Shown here: positions 1 to 12,747 of the stretch, piece by piece
Numbering within the stretch: position 1 is the first letter of the stretch
How the letters are laid out: each line of letters opens with the position of its first letter
From: Calliopum simillimum
Taxonomy: Eukaryota; Arthropoda; Insecta; Diptera; Lauxaniidae
DNA length: 64,000 nt
Assembly: GCA_951812925.1 (NCBI GenBank)
Contig: OX638368.1
Coordinates: 113,793,309 to 113,857,308, forward strand
Direction of reading: 5' to 3'
Notes under the pieces: model-generated
The model's database searches: none
What the model was told of the DNA's origin: nothing
The model's input: only the letters and a program-made list of their open reading frames with translations
Position numbers and translations under genes: made by a program

Positions 1-240
1 AACCAATTAAACTTTTCCCAAATCAATTCAGCTTTTCCCAAATCAAATTCAACTTCTTTTAAGCCAATTTACCTTTTTCCAAATCAAATTCAACTTTTTC
101 AAAATCAAATTTAACTTTTTGCAAACCAATTTAACTTTTTCCAAATCAAATTCAACTTTTTTCAAATCAAATTCAACTTTTTCCAAATCAAATTCAACTT
201 TTTCCAAATCATATTCAACTTTTTCCAAATAAAATTCAAT
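1..240. repeat. Short-period tandem repeat
   Basis: About ten degenerate copies of a unit of roughly 24 bases built on ccaaatcaaattcaactttt run from the left edge to about 240. The open frame on the minus strand here (repeating LEKVEFD) only reflects the repeat and is not a gene. The array may continue to the left of the window. Confidence 0.85.
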
Positions 241-2180
241 TACAATTCGCGTTGCCAAAAGCGGGAAATTAAATCCGGTTTTTGGGAGTTTGTGCGTGTT
301 CTCGCGTAAACAGGAGTACAGAAGTTGCCTACTATTTTCTTAAAGCCAATGCAAAAAAAACAACTTTGATCAAAGTGTGCCGATAAACTTATTTTACTAT
401 TCAGCCCATTTTATCTAACCTAAACTTCTTAAGAATATAATAAAGTGATTAAATGAGAAAACATTCAAAACTTGAACAAAAGATCTTATATAAATTTTGA
501 AAATGTTCATAAAGGCCTTGAACTATTACTAACTCCATACTGGTAGCTCACCTTAACTCAATTGAATAATAAGACCAACAAGTTGATTTTTTGTCTTTGT
601 TTTAGCTTCACCACACACAGCGTTTTTTCGAGACTTTGCTTAGCAAATCGATTAAAATTTTCAGAAGAATTTGGCATCATTATACTCAATACTAATGATA
701 TTTGAAATTTTAAGCGGAGTTAATGAAAAAATCTGCAACACATCCCACAGAAACAACCATTAACAAGGCAAACATTTCTAATGTTAAAGTTGTTTAGACA
801 CAGTACTAAACAATCTCTAATCTCAAATCGAAATCTTCGTTAAAAAGAAAAATAACACCCCCACAAATTTAAAAACATAAAAATATACATCAATAAAAAC
901 TTCAAACTACAAAATGCTGACTGTTTGACTACTCACTACCAATAATCAAAAGCATCTACAATTCCAAAAAAAAAAACGCTCATAAGGAAACCCATAAAAA
1001 TCAGTGCAACCAAAGTGTCTACCAAAGTCAGTCTTTCAATGCAACACCACCACCACCAACAGTCTGAATTTCTCACTTTTTATGCCACATGGCAGGCGGC
1101 GGGAGTTTGTCCAGACGCCAAAGACGAAAATTCAACACTAGCGACAACATGCGGCCTCGTGTGCCGCTTAGCTTCTCAAGTAGTACACATCAGTCGTCGC
1201 GTCGAGTCAACAGCCTGTGCAGCAGATATGTTGCAATCATAATTCGCGCAATACGATTGCAACAACAACAACAATAGCAACAGGAAAATTGCATGTTTAA
1301 ACCCTAGCAGGCATGTGCAAGCCAAATGATAACACTCTCTCGAGCTTAAATTACAGCGCCAAGTTACACTTGAGCACTTTATCGATAATGTGTTTTTTCG
1401 ATTTTTTTTTAATTTTTTTTTTTCAAGTGAAACTAACAGAGATATTGAAATTTTGTTAAACAAGATTATTTTACAATCAGCATTTTTCACAACCTTACAG
1501 CAGCAGCACTGAGTCTGCTCAACTTTGATATCCAAATTCAATTGGTCTGCATTTTGCTTTAGTTTTGGTTTTGGCCGCATTTCAATTTTAATGCCGTTGG
1601 TCATAATTCAAACAATTTGAAGCAGTGGCAGCAAATGCTATAAATTATGGTTTGCGGGTCAAATAGAAGCAAAAACAAAAAAAAAATACTTACAGATCTA
1701 TGTAATGCTGTAAGCAAGCAAAAAACTTCCAAAATAATGATATCAACAAGTTGTAGAAAATGAAAACTGCGCTTGTTGGGTTTATAAATGATGAAAAAAA
1801 AAATCCATGTTTTTTTTTGTTTAAATTTTTCACATGAAATTTTGCACAATGATGCAAAGCTTTTCTTTTTTTTGCTCTAGATTTTAGCGCTTTGTCGGCA
1901 AAGATTTTAGACTTAGATATCGCTGTGTTATTTATGTTTGAAAAGGTGAAATATTTCCTTTTTTTTTAATACATATGATGGAGGCTGAGAAGCACTGAAG
2001 GTTTAAAAGTTTCTTAAATATTGTTCGTTAGAATTTATTGTCTATATTGCTGAATAAGATTAGTCTGAGAAAATAGTCCTTTCAAATGAAATTGTAAAAT
2101 TAATCAGAATTCTTAAGGAAACACTGCGATATTTCTCCACTCAAAAATTTCCAAAAAAAAAAAAACTTAAAAAAAAACAA
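241..2180. other. Non-coding, probable Cad99C intron
   Basis: AT-rich sequence with homopolymer runs. The less AT-rich stretch 1000-1320 has a CAC/CAA run and short open frames on both strands, but no recognisable domain or clear splice structure. It could be an enhancer or non-coding exon; the sequence does not decide this. Confidence 0.4.
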
Positions 2181-2189
2181 AAAAAAATA

Positions 2190-2595
2190 TCCAAAAATAA
2201 TGTTGACATTTTTTTTATTGGATGTTTTTATTTTTGGATGCTTTTTTTTTTGATGTTTTTTTTTTTGATGTTTTTTTTTTGGATGTTTTTATTTTTGGAT
2301 GTTTTTATTTTGGGATGTTTTTATTTTTGGGTGTTTTGTTTTGGATGTTTTTATTTTTGGATGTTTTTTAGGATGTTTTTTAGGATGTTTTTATTTTTGT
2401 TCTTCTTTTTTGATGTTTTTCTTTTTGGATGTTTTTGTTTTGGATGTTTTTATTTTTGTTTTTGGATGCTTTTATTTTTGTTTTTTTTTTTGATGTTTTC
2501 ATTTTTGAATGTTTTTTTTTTTTTGATGTTTCTTTTGGATGTTTTTATTTTTGGATGTTTTTATTTTTGTTTTTTTTTTTTTTTTGATATTTTTG
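2190..2595. repeat. T-rich minisatellite (ggatgttttta...)
   Basis: More than twenty degenerate copies of a 16-20 base unit of the form ggatgtttttatttttg. The 147-residue plus-strand open frame is a by-product: its F/L/D/G-rich translation follows the repeat period. From about 2610 the sequence changes to an element whose first bases (acactagttcacagccaaaat-like) resemble the end of the large palindrome at 43408. Confidence 0.85.
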
Positions 2596-2599
2596 ATTA

Positions 2600-5500
2600 T
2601 CACCCTTCAATTACACTAGTTCACAGCCAAAATATACAAGAAATGCCACAACTTTTTTCTGATGCATTTCGGTCCTCTTAACTCGAAAATCACAAGGTTT
2701 GCGAGACATGAATTTTGGAAATTTTCGGTCGTTTTTGTCGAAGTTCACTTTCTTAGTCATATCTCAAGCAATAAGCGTCTGATTGGGTCGTACTAGATTT
2801 CAAGCTAAAGATAGTTCAATCGCCTGTAAACGCTTTTTACATAAATTTCAAAGTGGATTAGTGTTTTAAGTGTTATGGATAAAATTATATGAGAAAATTA
2901 AATTTTAAATTTGGAAAAAAGCAACTTAAGTTAAAGGTTTTTAAAAAATACTGACCTTAAAATTTCAAAGTCCTATGTCTCCGTAATTTTTTTGAAATTT
3001 TTAAAAAATGTTTGGTTGCAATTTTCTCCACTTTGCCACTATTGCTTATGTCAATTTATAGCTGAATCGGATTCCATCAAAAGAAAATTTGATCGTTTTG
3101 ACATGGATTCTATCTGCCACTTTATTTAGAGTTTTAAAAATATTTAATGAATTAAATTTCAATTATAAAATTGATTGTTTGTTTGAAAACCTCATAATTC
3201 TGATTTCGGCTTTCTTCCATCAATACAAATTTTGCGCCAGTTGGCCCTTTTATTAACCATATTTAGATTATGAAAAATGTACAAAGTAAGGAATTTTGGG
3301 ATTACATTATTAATTTTCAATTGCTCTGTTATGCCTTTTTTGAGAAACATAATTTTTTCCTAGACAGCCTTCGCGTCCAATATAGCGAACTTGCAACAGT
3401 TTGGATTGATGAAATTTTGAACAGATTATATGTGCTTTGGTGCAAAAGTTCCCCTTTTAAGCTGTGACAGATAAGATTAAGTAGCTAAAAAATAAATTTG
3501 TGATGCAATGATTTTCTAGCTGTCTACGTCACTAATTAAAACTCACAAATTTAAAATAAAATAACAATTAACAATAATTTGCACTTATGGAAAATAGCAA
3601 TTATAAAGAACAACCATAAACATGTTGAGTAAGAAATTTATAAGTTCAGCAAGAATACTTAAGCCACAAAGTCCTACACATACAAACAGACAGACAATTC
3701 AAGAAACTGACACAATCAAACAGCAACAACAACCAAATTAATTTATGTTAATCGTTGAACCAGTTGTGTAATTTAATGTTATGACCATAACCAATTTTTA
3801 ACAACAACACGGCAATATGAGGCCACATAACAACTTAACAATAAACCTTTTTAAGAATTTCAATAAATCATGGACTTTCGAACACTTGTTACCCTTTCAG
3901 TTATGTTCTGCTGTTGTTGTTATTGCATAATGTAATCATAAATTTAAATTGCTATGCATATTTTTGGGCGTGTTAACAGCTTATGCGAGGAATTTAATTA
4001 AAAATTAAATTTTCAACAGCACATATTTTATTTGATTAGAAAAAATTTTGCATGGAAGTACAACACGTACAGGTCAAAAATTGTGATACATGAAATATTT
4101 GTATGAAATTTAAAAAATTCTTCGAGTCATAAGAGAATAATACATAATCTTCATAAAAGCAATATCAATTCAGACGTTAGGACAGTTGGAATTACCAACT
4201 CGATAGCGTTTTCCTTCGACAGATAGAAGCCTGAAGACGTATTACCGTTCAAACTAAAGTTTATGTTGAAATATAAACTGATGAGGTTGAATTTTTGACA
4301 CTTCAAATTTTCTTATTAACACTGCTCAAAGCGTTGCGAATAATACAAAAAAAAAAAAGATTTTCTATACAATAAAAAAATCTGCGGAATTATATAACGT
4401 CACAAGAGTTTAAAGTTAAAATGCAAAATTTCTTATGTTGATTGCAATCTATCGATTGTTACGACGCATTTTACGATCGACAAAACCCACACGACTAACA
4501 ATTTTTTTAAAAAAAAAAAAAAAAAACAACCAAGAAATTAAGTAACAAGTTACAACTAAAAGAAAAAAAATTACTTTTAATGAAAATTTTAGGTAAAAAA
4601 AAAAAAAAACAAAAAACAACAATAAAATGTTAGCAATTTTTACGTGCGACCATTAATTACACAATGACAACACAACAGCAATGAAACTACGTGGAAAATT
4701 CATTTTCATTGCAGATGAAATGGAAAATCGATTGATTGAGCGTAGTAAATAAAACGCTTAAAGTTTCGTTGCTTAGTTGCTGTTTTTTGCGCGTTACTTT
4801 TGATTTTTGTGTTTATGTAGTCGTAATTACGTTAACAATTGCCACAAAAACAACAACAACAACAAAATGTAACAACAACACAACAACAACATCGAATGTA
4901 TTACAAGAAGAAAAACAAAAAGGAAACTTTCAATTTCCGCGTGAATTACTTTAGTTGCTGAGATGTCGCTTTTAATGCTTGCAATTACGTGGCAAAAGCG
5001 CACACATTCATATACAAACACACACACATAAACTAAGGTTTACTGTCGTATGTAAACAGTTTGACATGTGATCCTTGAATTTCGATTTTTTTGTTTTGAA
5101 AGTTGGTTTAGATTTTCGTTTTTAAAAAGAAAATTAAGTAATTGTTGTCAGTTTCTTTTAAGTTTTTAACTGCATTTGATCTTGGTTTTCATTTATAGGG
5201 TAGAAGGTAAAAATTTATAATATATTAAGATAATTGTGAACAGTGCCAAAATATACAAATTTTTGTACTTATTATTATACTCTTTTTGTTCCGACATCTT
5301 GAGTTCATAGCCTCCTACTTCATCTTAAACATGGATTAGAAATTGCTTTCGATTTTACCGTTTCACGTTTGTTATGTGTCCAGCTATGTTTGATGGTGCA
5401 CCGCGTTGGCTATGGCATGTTGGCTAACCCTTGTAGCCCGACGGCTAATGGGAGTAGTTCCTGCCAAGAAACGCCCCACCATGGATACACAACATACATG

Positions 5501-5680
5501 CAACATACCATTTTGAGACAGATTTAGAGATAGGAAAGTAATGAAGAAAATAGGTCGCACAGCCACACACTCATTTGTTCCACCCCTAATATGCGAAATA
5601 AAATCTGACATACCCTCACAGCCCGAACTAGTTGAAAATAAAAGTGAAGCTCTGCAAATGATTTGGTATAAATCCCTCTA
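2600..5680. other. Non-coding AT-rich stretch
   Basis: No gene is recognised. Bases 2610 to about 3260 look like a relative of the palindrome at 43408-45101, because the terminal word cactagttcacagcc is shared with few changes. The rest holds A/T runs, CAA/AAC runs near 4850-4890 and short open frames with no recognisable domain. Confidence 0.4.
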
Positions 5681-5689
5681 TGTTTTGAA

Positions 5690-7330
5690 TGCTAAAGCTT
5701 CTTGCAGACACTTTTTTATCTTACATTAGCTTCTTACAGATAGTAAATCTTTTTGCACATAGTTTTCTGTCTTAAAGATACATTTTTACAGATACTAACA
5801 GATACAATAGCATCTTACATATGGGCATATCCGAAAAAACGTCAACCAAGAGAAAAATTATAAAGTTGCCGTAAAAGCGCATTTTGCCACTAAGTGAGTG
5901 GTGTTGCCCACTAAATAACTAAAGGTTTTTAATACGCTTTCTAAGGGTTCAATCCCTATTCCGAGTTTCCTAAAAAGTGGTCCACCGGTTTAGCCGCGGA
6001 AATGCATTTCGCCTTTAGGGGCGTCGCACCGGCAGCTACATAACAAAAAGTCTTTAATAACGTTGCATTCCAAATTTCATAAAAATCGATGCAGTGGTTG
6101 AGCTGCAACAGTGTATTTTTACCGTGAGATGCAGTGCCAAGAAAATATTTTACTTTTGTGTGCACTGTACTTCTTTACAACCTTTTCCACAAATAAATCA
6201 AGCGAATATAATGTGCTTAAGTTAGTTGGAAAGGGCCTGTATCAATTTTCGATAGCCTATGTATATATATAAAATATAAAATTGTAACGTTCGCAACGTA
6301 ACGTGCGCAACACATAAAAGTTAAATTTTTGTACGAACGAAGGATTATTTGATTCCTTCAAAAGCAGTTTCGATATGCTCAAATATTCTTCTTTCTTTGG
6401 AGAATTTGGCTTTTTCATTTATACTGGAAACTTCGCAAAAAATTTTGAAAATGTACATTGATCTCCACAACGACTTCTGTTTTTTGTAACGTGCGAACAG
6501 CACTTTGTGCACGATTATATTGTAACTGATACAAGCTACGAAATATTTTTAAATGCCTTTTGAAAGTACTCTCAAAGGGTAACATACCACTGCAGGTAAA
6601 TTAAGAATTTAAAATTTAGAGCGCCTTCAGGATTTAAAAATATGCGTACAAATGTAACGTTTGCAACGCAGGATTAGCCCATATACTAAAACTTCTTGCA
6701 TATACTTTCCTATCTTACAGATACTTTTCTATCTTGTAGATACATTTTTGCAGATACTTTTCAATCTTTCATATTAATTTGCATCTTAAAGATACTAAGA
6801 CTTCTTGCATACACTTTTCTATCTTATGGTTACTAAAATTTATTGCAGACAATTTTCTATCTTACAGATACATTAGCATTTTACAGACTCTAGAATTTCT
6901 TGCAGATACTTTCCAATCTTACAGATAATTTTCTATCTTACAGATACACTAGCATCATTTATATACCAAAATTAACTGCAGATACTTTTCTATCTTAAAG
7001 ATGATTTCTTGCAGATAATTTCTATTTTGCAGATGCATTAACATCATACAGATAGTAAAACTTCCTGCATATACCTTCCTATCTTACAGATATATTCTAT
7101 TAGATACTTATACTTTTCTATCTGACAGATACATTAGCATCTCAAAGATACTAAAACTTTTTGTACACATTTTCTATCTTATTGATACATTAACATCTTA
7201 TGAGAAGTAAAATTTCTTGCAGACACTTTTCTATCTTACAGATACATTAGCATTTTACAGATTCTGGAATTTCCTGCAGATACTTTTTTTGATCTTACAG
7301 TTACATTAGCTTCTTACAAAAACTAAAAGT
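5690..7330. repeat. Tandem array of about 58-bp units, interrupted
   Basis: Units of the type ...actaaaacttcttgcagatacttttctatcttacagatacattagcatcttacag... occur at 5690-5818 and again at 6685-7330. Bases 5819-6684 are a transposon inserted into the array, because the unit is cut on both sides. Units are degenerate in length and sequence. Confidence 0.75.
5819..6684 (-). mobile_element. Non-autonomous DNA transposon, copy A
   Basis: An 866-bp element bounded by atatgggc and gcccatat, with aatcc-like words just inside. It splits the tandem array at 5690-7330. The same element occurs in the opposite orientation at 10777-11874. The ends fit a TA target duplication with TGGGC termini, so a mariner-type MITE is possible. 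A 69-codon frame (5956-6165, minus) is shared with the other copy at about 75% identity, but it has no recognisable domain. Confidence 0.7.
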
Positions 7331-7700
7331 TCTCACAACAGAACATAAAAGATATTTGCGAAAAAAAATCATGAATTTCAAATCCCCGCGGTTGTTTGAC
7401 TTTGTCCAAGTTTCATACCACTTCCCAAAAGACGTCCACAAAGGAATATGCCACCGGCTCCATTCCGATTTTCTTTTTGCACTTTTTTGTGCATCTGTAC
7501 TTTACTTCTCTTATTATTCTTAAAACTTTGCCATATTTGGGTAAAAATTATGATGGTCCCTTATTCATTGCAATTTTCGCTATCTGATTTATTGTCAACT
7601 GTTAAGTAATTCAACATTGGAAATCTTTTGAGGCCATCAAATTTTCAAGAATCATTAAATGCAATTACTCAGTGCATCAAATTGATCTCAATAACTTTTT
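7330..7700. other. Non-coding stretch
   Basis: Only short open frames without recognisable domains are seen between the tandem array and the palindromic element that follows. Confidence 0.3.
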
Positions 7701-8215
7701 TTGCCTAATCGTTGATTTCGAATCTGGCAACCGTTTTTATATATCACGTCTGAGATTCGAGATATCCTCGATTTAAAGTGCAGAAAACGCTATTTTTAGG
7801 CATATGGCGTACATCTAGAAAGTAGTGCCGTTCGTTTTTGTCAGCGGTATTGAATAGCTCTGATATTTTTCTTTAAATCATAACTTAAATTTTTCCAATT
7901 GGATTATTACTTTCTGTGACATCATCCATCCAAGTAAAGATATATGAAATCTCTGTAAAGAACTATATTAAATTTGTTTATCTTTATATCAATGAATGAT
8001 GTTTCGGAAAGTGATGAGCCAATTGTTAAAGTTAAAGTTATGGCTTAAAGAAAAAAAACAGGGCTATCCAATGCCGCTGACAAAAATGCAATAAACTACT
8101 TCCCGATTATAGACCATGTCTCAAAATAACATTTTCAGCACTTTAAATCAAGAATAACTCAGATCTCAGACGTGATAGGAAAAAACGAATGCCGGATTCG
8201 GAATTAGCTACCCTG
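7700..8215. mobile_element. Foldback/MITE with about 200-bp inverted arms
   Basis: The left arm (near 7715-7850, with tatcacgtctgagattcgag and gtcagcggtattgaatagctc) is inverted at about 8055-8200 (gggctatccaatgccgctgac and ctcagacgtgatagg). The arms are diverged. A short relative of the inner word (ctgacgtgatagg) occurs near 57250, which suggests a dispersed family. Confidence 0.6.
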
Positions 8216-9125
8216 AATTAGTAAAAAAAAAAATTATCGAGATCAAATTCAGAATTTTCTGTTGCACAGTGTTATTAGTGAGTGAACACTTTTGAACTGT
8301 GTTGCAAAATTCTGTTAGTTAACTAAGTTTCATACCAAAAAATGTACTAAAATTTAAAATAATTTTCAAAATATTAAATTGTTGCTTGAATTTATTGGTA
8401 CCAAATAGTACCAAGTAACAGAGGTCCAAAAAATTCAAAAAATTTACCAATTTCAGTACAACTATACAGCAAAGTAACCACTTCCACTTAACGAACCTTT
8501 GCCCTATGTTTTCCGTTGTTAAATTCGATTTACTTTTACTCTGCTGAAACTTTTAAAACGCACACGATTTGCATTTTGATGACATTATGTGCTCTTCCAG
8601 TGTTATAGTGGTTTTCAACTTAAATTGCTAATTGTGGCAAAGTTTTTCTATTAAGTTCCACAAAAAATTTCACGAATTTTTCACATGTTTTTTTATTTTT
8701 TTATTTTAATTAGCAACATTCGTTATTCTTTTATTTAATTCATTAATTTGGTGTACAACATTTTATTCGTTATTATGCTGATATTACCACAATTGTTGTT
8801 GTTATTGTTTTAGCTGTTGTTATTGTAATTTAACAACACGTGCTCGTTGTTGCCGCTACTACATGATTGTTAACTGGTAACAGCTACACAAATGCAAATA
8901 AATTTAGCACCTACGCGAATGAACTGCAGTTAACGTGCCATGTGCGCATTGTATTTCGAAAAAGTTAAATTGGTTCAAAAGTTTTAATTTCAAAAAAAAA
9001 AAAGTGAAAACACAATTTTTAATTGCGCTTTTTTTTAGTGTATTTGTGTTTTGGGTACGTTAAAATTATTTGACCACAGCGCAGCATAGTTCAAATATTT
9101 TAAATAACAACTTGCAAGTTTGTGG

Positions 9126-9141
9126 CTTAAGTCTTTTGTTT
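9126..9141 (+). promoter_or_regulatory. Recurrent CTTAAGTCTTTTGTTT motif, copy 1
   Basis: This 16-bp word, or its reverse complement, occurs at 9126, 42576, 46374, 49779 and 63839. One-mismatch copies are at 10261 and 54985, and a more diverged one at 47912. Most copies are preceded by AGTTCGT-like bases 3 nt upstream of the core. The flanks are otherwise unrelated, unlike a transposon family. Function is unknown; a binding site is an inference. Confidence 0.45.
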
Positions 9142-10260
9142 TCATCTAACAATTTTTGCATTTTTTGTTTACTTTTTTTGTAACTCAAACGTTGCAATGC
9201 GTTTTTTTAGGTTCTTTAGTGCACATTTCTCTAGTTTTGCGCTTTTTTGTGTCACAAAAGTAAAATTTCACTCAAATGTTTTAACAGGAGTTGTTACTTA
9301 GAATTCATTGGTTTGATGTAACATATTGTCAATGCAATGGCATTTTTATTTCAACAATGCAATCTTAACGCACTTATTGTTTACATATATATTTTGGCAC
9401 ACTATTTTTTATAAATTAAAAATATTTGCAATAAAAAAACGCCAAAAATTTATACATTTTTTATCTAATGAAAACAAAAAAAAAAAAAAATACCCAGAAA
9501 CTTTTGCAAAACTTTTGGTATTCAATCGGCATCGCGTGTGACGTTATCTGCAATCAAAATCTTTTTATTTATGTACGCCTACTTCCTCAGATGCTGTATA
9601 ATGCGCTGTATGCTGCACTATCTAATGCTGCCTAGCCGTGCATATGCAGAGAGTAACGTAAAACCCAAAGCCCAAAATGTGAACCCGCACAGGCGACATG
9701 CGCAAGCAGGCTCAGCTGCAATTGCAGGAATGAAAAATAAAAATTACGATATTTAAATCCTGTTTCTTGCCAAATATTTCTTAAGCTCTTTCATATGCAA
9801 AAATTTTTTAGTTTTTATGCAATCGACACGCCACCTGACCAAATGTTTTTTCCTTCATTTTTTCTGTTTGGTCACTAATGAACTGCTTGTTTATGTGCTA
9901 GCAAAGTGTTGTGTTGCATTGGCATTTTTTTACTGTCAAATTTTATGCGTTTTTGAAATGTAAATGTTTTTGTTGCACCCTCCTCTCTGGTGACTCCCTC
10001 AAGTTGCATAAAATATGCATACGCCTCTTTTGGCATGTTAATTAAAAAATTCTGTGATTGCAAAAATGTTGGAGATATCTATTTTGTAATATGCTGTTGT
10101 AGGTGTTAATCGACATGGTTTAATTAAAGTTAAATTTGCTTGTAATTGTTGCGTTTACTTATATTTTTAAAATTGACAGAGTGGACATAATTTGTTGGAG
10201 AAATGTTTTACGTAAACTGAGTAATTAAAAATTAAGAAAATTCTTCAAACAAGTTCGTTG

Positions 10261-10276
10261 CTTAGGTCTTTTGTTT
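10261..10276 (+). promoter_or_regulatory. Recurrent motif, copy 2 (CTTAGGTCTTTTGTTT)
   Basis: One mismatch from the core word. The upstream AGTTCGTTG matches the 42576 copy exactly, so the shared block extends beyond the core. Confidence 0.45.
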
Positions 10277-10404
10277 TGTTATGCATTCAATTGATAAGGG
10301 GCTGTCCCCTCCCCCGCCCCCTTAAACATATTTTTTATATGTATACTAGTACTGTTTAGTTGACTTTTGCGCACACTGATATGTACAAATACGTCTACAG
10401 ATCT

Positions 10405-10623
10405 TCACGTACAATCCCAGTTGGAGAAAGAGTGGTCAGATAGGCATGATATTAGGCCTTCTTTGAGAGCCAGTAGCCCCGCTGTCTTCCCTTCTTTCTT
10501 CCTTTCTTTTTTACATATGATGTCATTGTCCAAGGCCTGACACGCCAGCTTCCACAAAGAAGGGAGCAATGTCGAAGGAGAATAGTTTTCTAACGGGCTT
10601 GTTTTTGGAACGCATTGAAGCAT
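10405..10623 (-). other. Unassigned 72-codon open frame
   Basis: This minus-strand frame has a less AT-biased composition and a coding-like residue mix (MLQCVPKTSP..., SLWKLACQALDNDI). I do not recognise a family and see no flanking splice sites that extend it. It could be a fragment of a decayed gene or transposon, or chance. Confidence 0.2.
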
Positions 10624-10776
10624 GTTTGAAAGATCTTAAAGAAAACTAAAAAGAAAGCATAGTAATACGCAGGCATTGTATATTCTCCGACTGGGATGCT
10701 AAATAGCCGAAAAATATTTATTTTTATTATAAGTTGAAGCTTTTATTTACATTCAGTGAATATTATTCATATTAAT

Positions 10777-11874
10777 ATATGGGCTAATCCTGCGTTGCGA
10801 ACGTTACATTCGTACGCATATTTTTTAATCCTGAAGGCGCTCTGAATGTTAAATTCTTAATTTACCTACAGTGGTATGTTACCATTTGAGAGTACTTTCA
10901 AATGGCATTTAAAAACATTTACTGGCTTGTATCAGTTACAATATAATCGTGCATAAAGTGCTGTTTGCACGTTACAAAAAACAGAAGTCATTGTGGAGAT
11001 CAATGTACATTTTCAAAATTTTTAACGAATTTCCCAGTATAAACAAAAAAAGCAAAATCCTCCAAAGAAAGAAGAATATTTGAGCATATCGAAACTGCTT
11101 TTGAGGGATTCAAAGAGTCCTTCGTTTGTACAAAAATTTAACTTTTGTGTGTTGCGCACGTTACGTTGCGAACGTTACAATTTTTATTTTATATATATAC
11201 ATAGGCTAATGAAAATTGATGCAGCCTCTTTTCAACTAACTTAAACACATTATATTTGTAAAGTTAGTTTATTGACTGTTTTTTATTGCTTGTATAGTAC
11301 TAATGAAAGTACCAACGCGCTTTTTTCTAAATTGAAGTATGATAATTTTATATTGAACTAATTAAACAGTCATTTTTGCAATTTTTCAACAACAGACGAA
11401 AGCAAGTGTTAACATGGAAATTGATTACATATGTTTCGGCTACTTCCACATACATATTTATATATTTTTCATATATAAACATGTATATAGCCTTTATTTA
11501 TCTCTGAAAAAGGTTGTAAAGAAGTGCAGTGTACACAAAAGTAAAATTTTTTCTTGGCACCGCATCTCACGATGAAAATACGCTGTTGCAGCTCAACCAC
11601 TGCATCGATTTTTATGAAATTTGGAATGCAACCTTATTAAAGGCGTTTTGTTATGTAGCTACAAGTGCCACGCCCCTAAAGGCAAAATGCATTGCCGTGG
11701 CTAAACCGTTGCACCAATTTTTAAGAAACTCGGAATGATTAATAAACCCTTAGAAAGCATATTAAAAACTTCTAGTTATTTCAGGGCGATCCCGCTCACC
11801 TAACGGTAAAATGCGCTGTTACGGCAACTTTGTTATTTTTCTCTTGGTTGACCTTTTTTCGGATTTGCCCATAT
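10777..11874 (+). mobile_element. Non-autonomous DNA transposon, copy B, with an insertion
   Basis: The same element as 5819-6684 in the opposite orientation, with the same ends (atatgggc/gcccatat). It is 1098 bp long because a 233-bp block (11261-11493) sits inside it. Without that block it is 865 bp, against 866 bp for copy A. The 69-codon frame is at 11529-11738, plus strand. Copies A and B form an inverted pair about 4.1 kb apart. Confidence 0.75.
11261..11493. repeat. 233-bp segment identical to 25738-25970
   Basis: By eye the block aagttagtttattgactg...catgtatatagcct is the same, base for base and in length, as 25738-25970. It interrupts copy B of the transposon near atatttg|tttattta. 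It lacks the right half of the element seen at 25818-26241, so it is a truncated copy or a templated fill-in. Confidence 0.8.
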
Positions 11875-12009
11875 GTATTTATTTTAAAAAAAATTTAAAT
11901 TTAGAGAATTGAAATGATTGAATTACATTATACACAATTTTATAACCATTACAATTTAACGCTTGGAAAAAATTAATTTCCAAATGTTCATACCCAATTT
12001 TCAAACCAA

Positions 12010-12747
12010 ATAGAGATGACAAATTTGTTTTTTTTTAGAATGAGGAGGTGTGGCCGGCCCCGCCTATTTTTTATTGAACATTTTGTTCCCAGTGCCAATC
12101 AGATATGTACCAAATTTCATTCACCTGAACCAAATATTTCCAGAGATACGATAAATTTCGGGTGGAGGGGGCATGGCGGTGCCCATTTTTTTGTTGGATA
12201 TTATTCACTCAAGTATTTTTCATATATGTACCAAATCTCATCCTCTTATGTCAATAGGTTTTAAAGATAGGATGGATTGTTTCTTTATTTTCATATAAAA
12301 AGCGTTTTACCAACTTTCAGTGGTCTCGCGGCACGGTCAAATATGTTCCTATCGGGACCAAGTTTTTTTTTTGCTTGGTGTCTATACCAAAGAGATAAAA
12401 ATAAGAAAAGAAAAAAATTCTGCTTTTATACCAACTAAGTACCTTAAATTATTCAATATAGTTTCAGAGATATGACAAATTTATTTGTTTTTAGAAGGAG
12501 GAGGCGTGGCCCACCCATTTTTTACTGAACATTTTTTTTCCAGTGCCAACTATATATATACCAAATCTCATTCTCCTGACTCCAATATTTCCAGAGATAC
12601 GACGAAATTCGGTTGGAGGAGGCGTGGCATCGCCCATTTTTTTATTGGATGCAATTTACTCAAGTATGGTTCATATACATACCAAATCTCATTCGATTAT
12701 GGCAAATAGTTTAAAAGATAGGATTAATTTGTTCTACTAAAGCCACA
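12010..12747. repeat. Two tandem units with gaggaggcgtggc words
   Basis: Two units (about 12016-12300 and 12480-12740) share gaggaggcgtggcc, cccattttttattgaacatttt, ccagtgccaa, taccaaatctcatt and ccagagatacgac. The second is cut by the Helitron, and its continuation (tattttcatattaatagcg) resumes at 13310. The open frames here follow the repeat and are not taken as genes. A similar style of repeat occurs at 48650-49330. Confidence 0.7.

Larger units (their letters stand above)
8216..10776. other. Non-coding, probable intron with possible regulatory blocks
   Basis: No coding exon is recognised. The blocks 8860-8960, 9540-9760 and 10290-10640 are less AT-rich than their surroundings and might be regulatory or remnant coding DNA. 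Two copies of the 16-bp core motif described at 9126 fall here. Confidence 0.35.

Noticed and set aside
1176..1604. 142-codon minus frame with poly-Leu
   Set aside because: Its Leu run comes from a CAA repeat. No domain and no splice support.
2238..2681. 147-codon open frame rich in F, L, D, G
   Set aside because: It follows the T-rich minisatellite unit and is a repeat by-product.
5384..5611. 75-codon minus frame
   Set aside because: Composition is less AT-biased but no family is recognised and the plus strand is open too; not enough to call.
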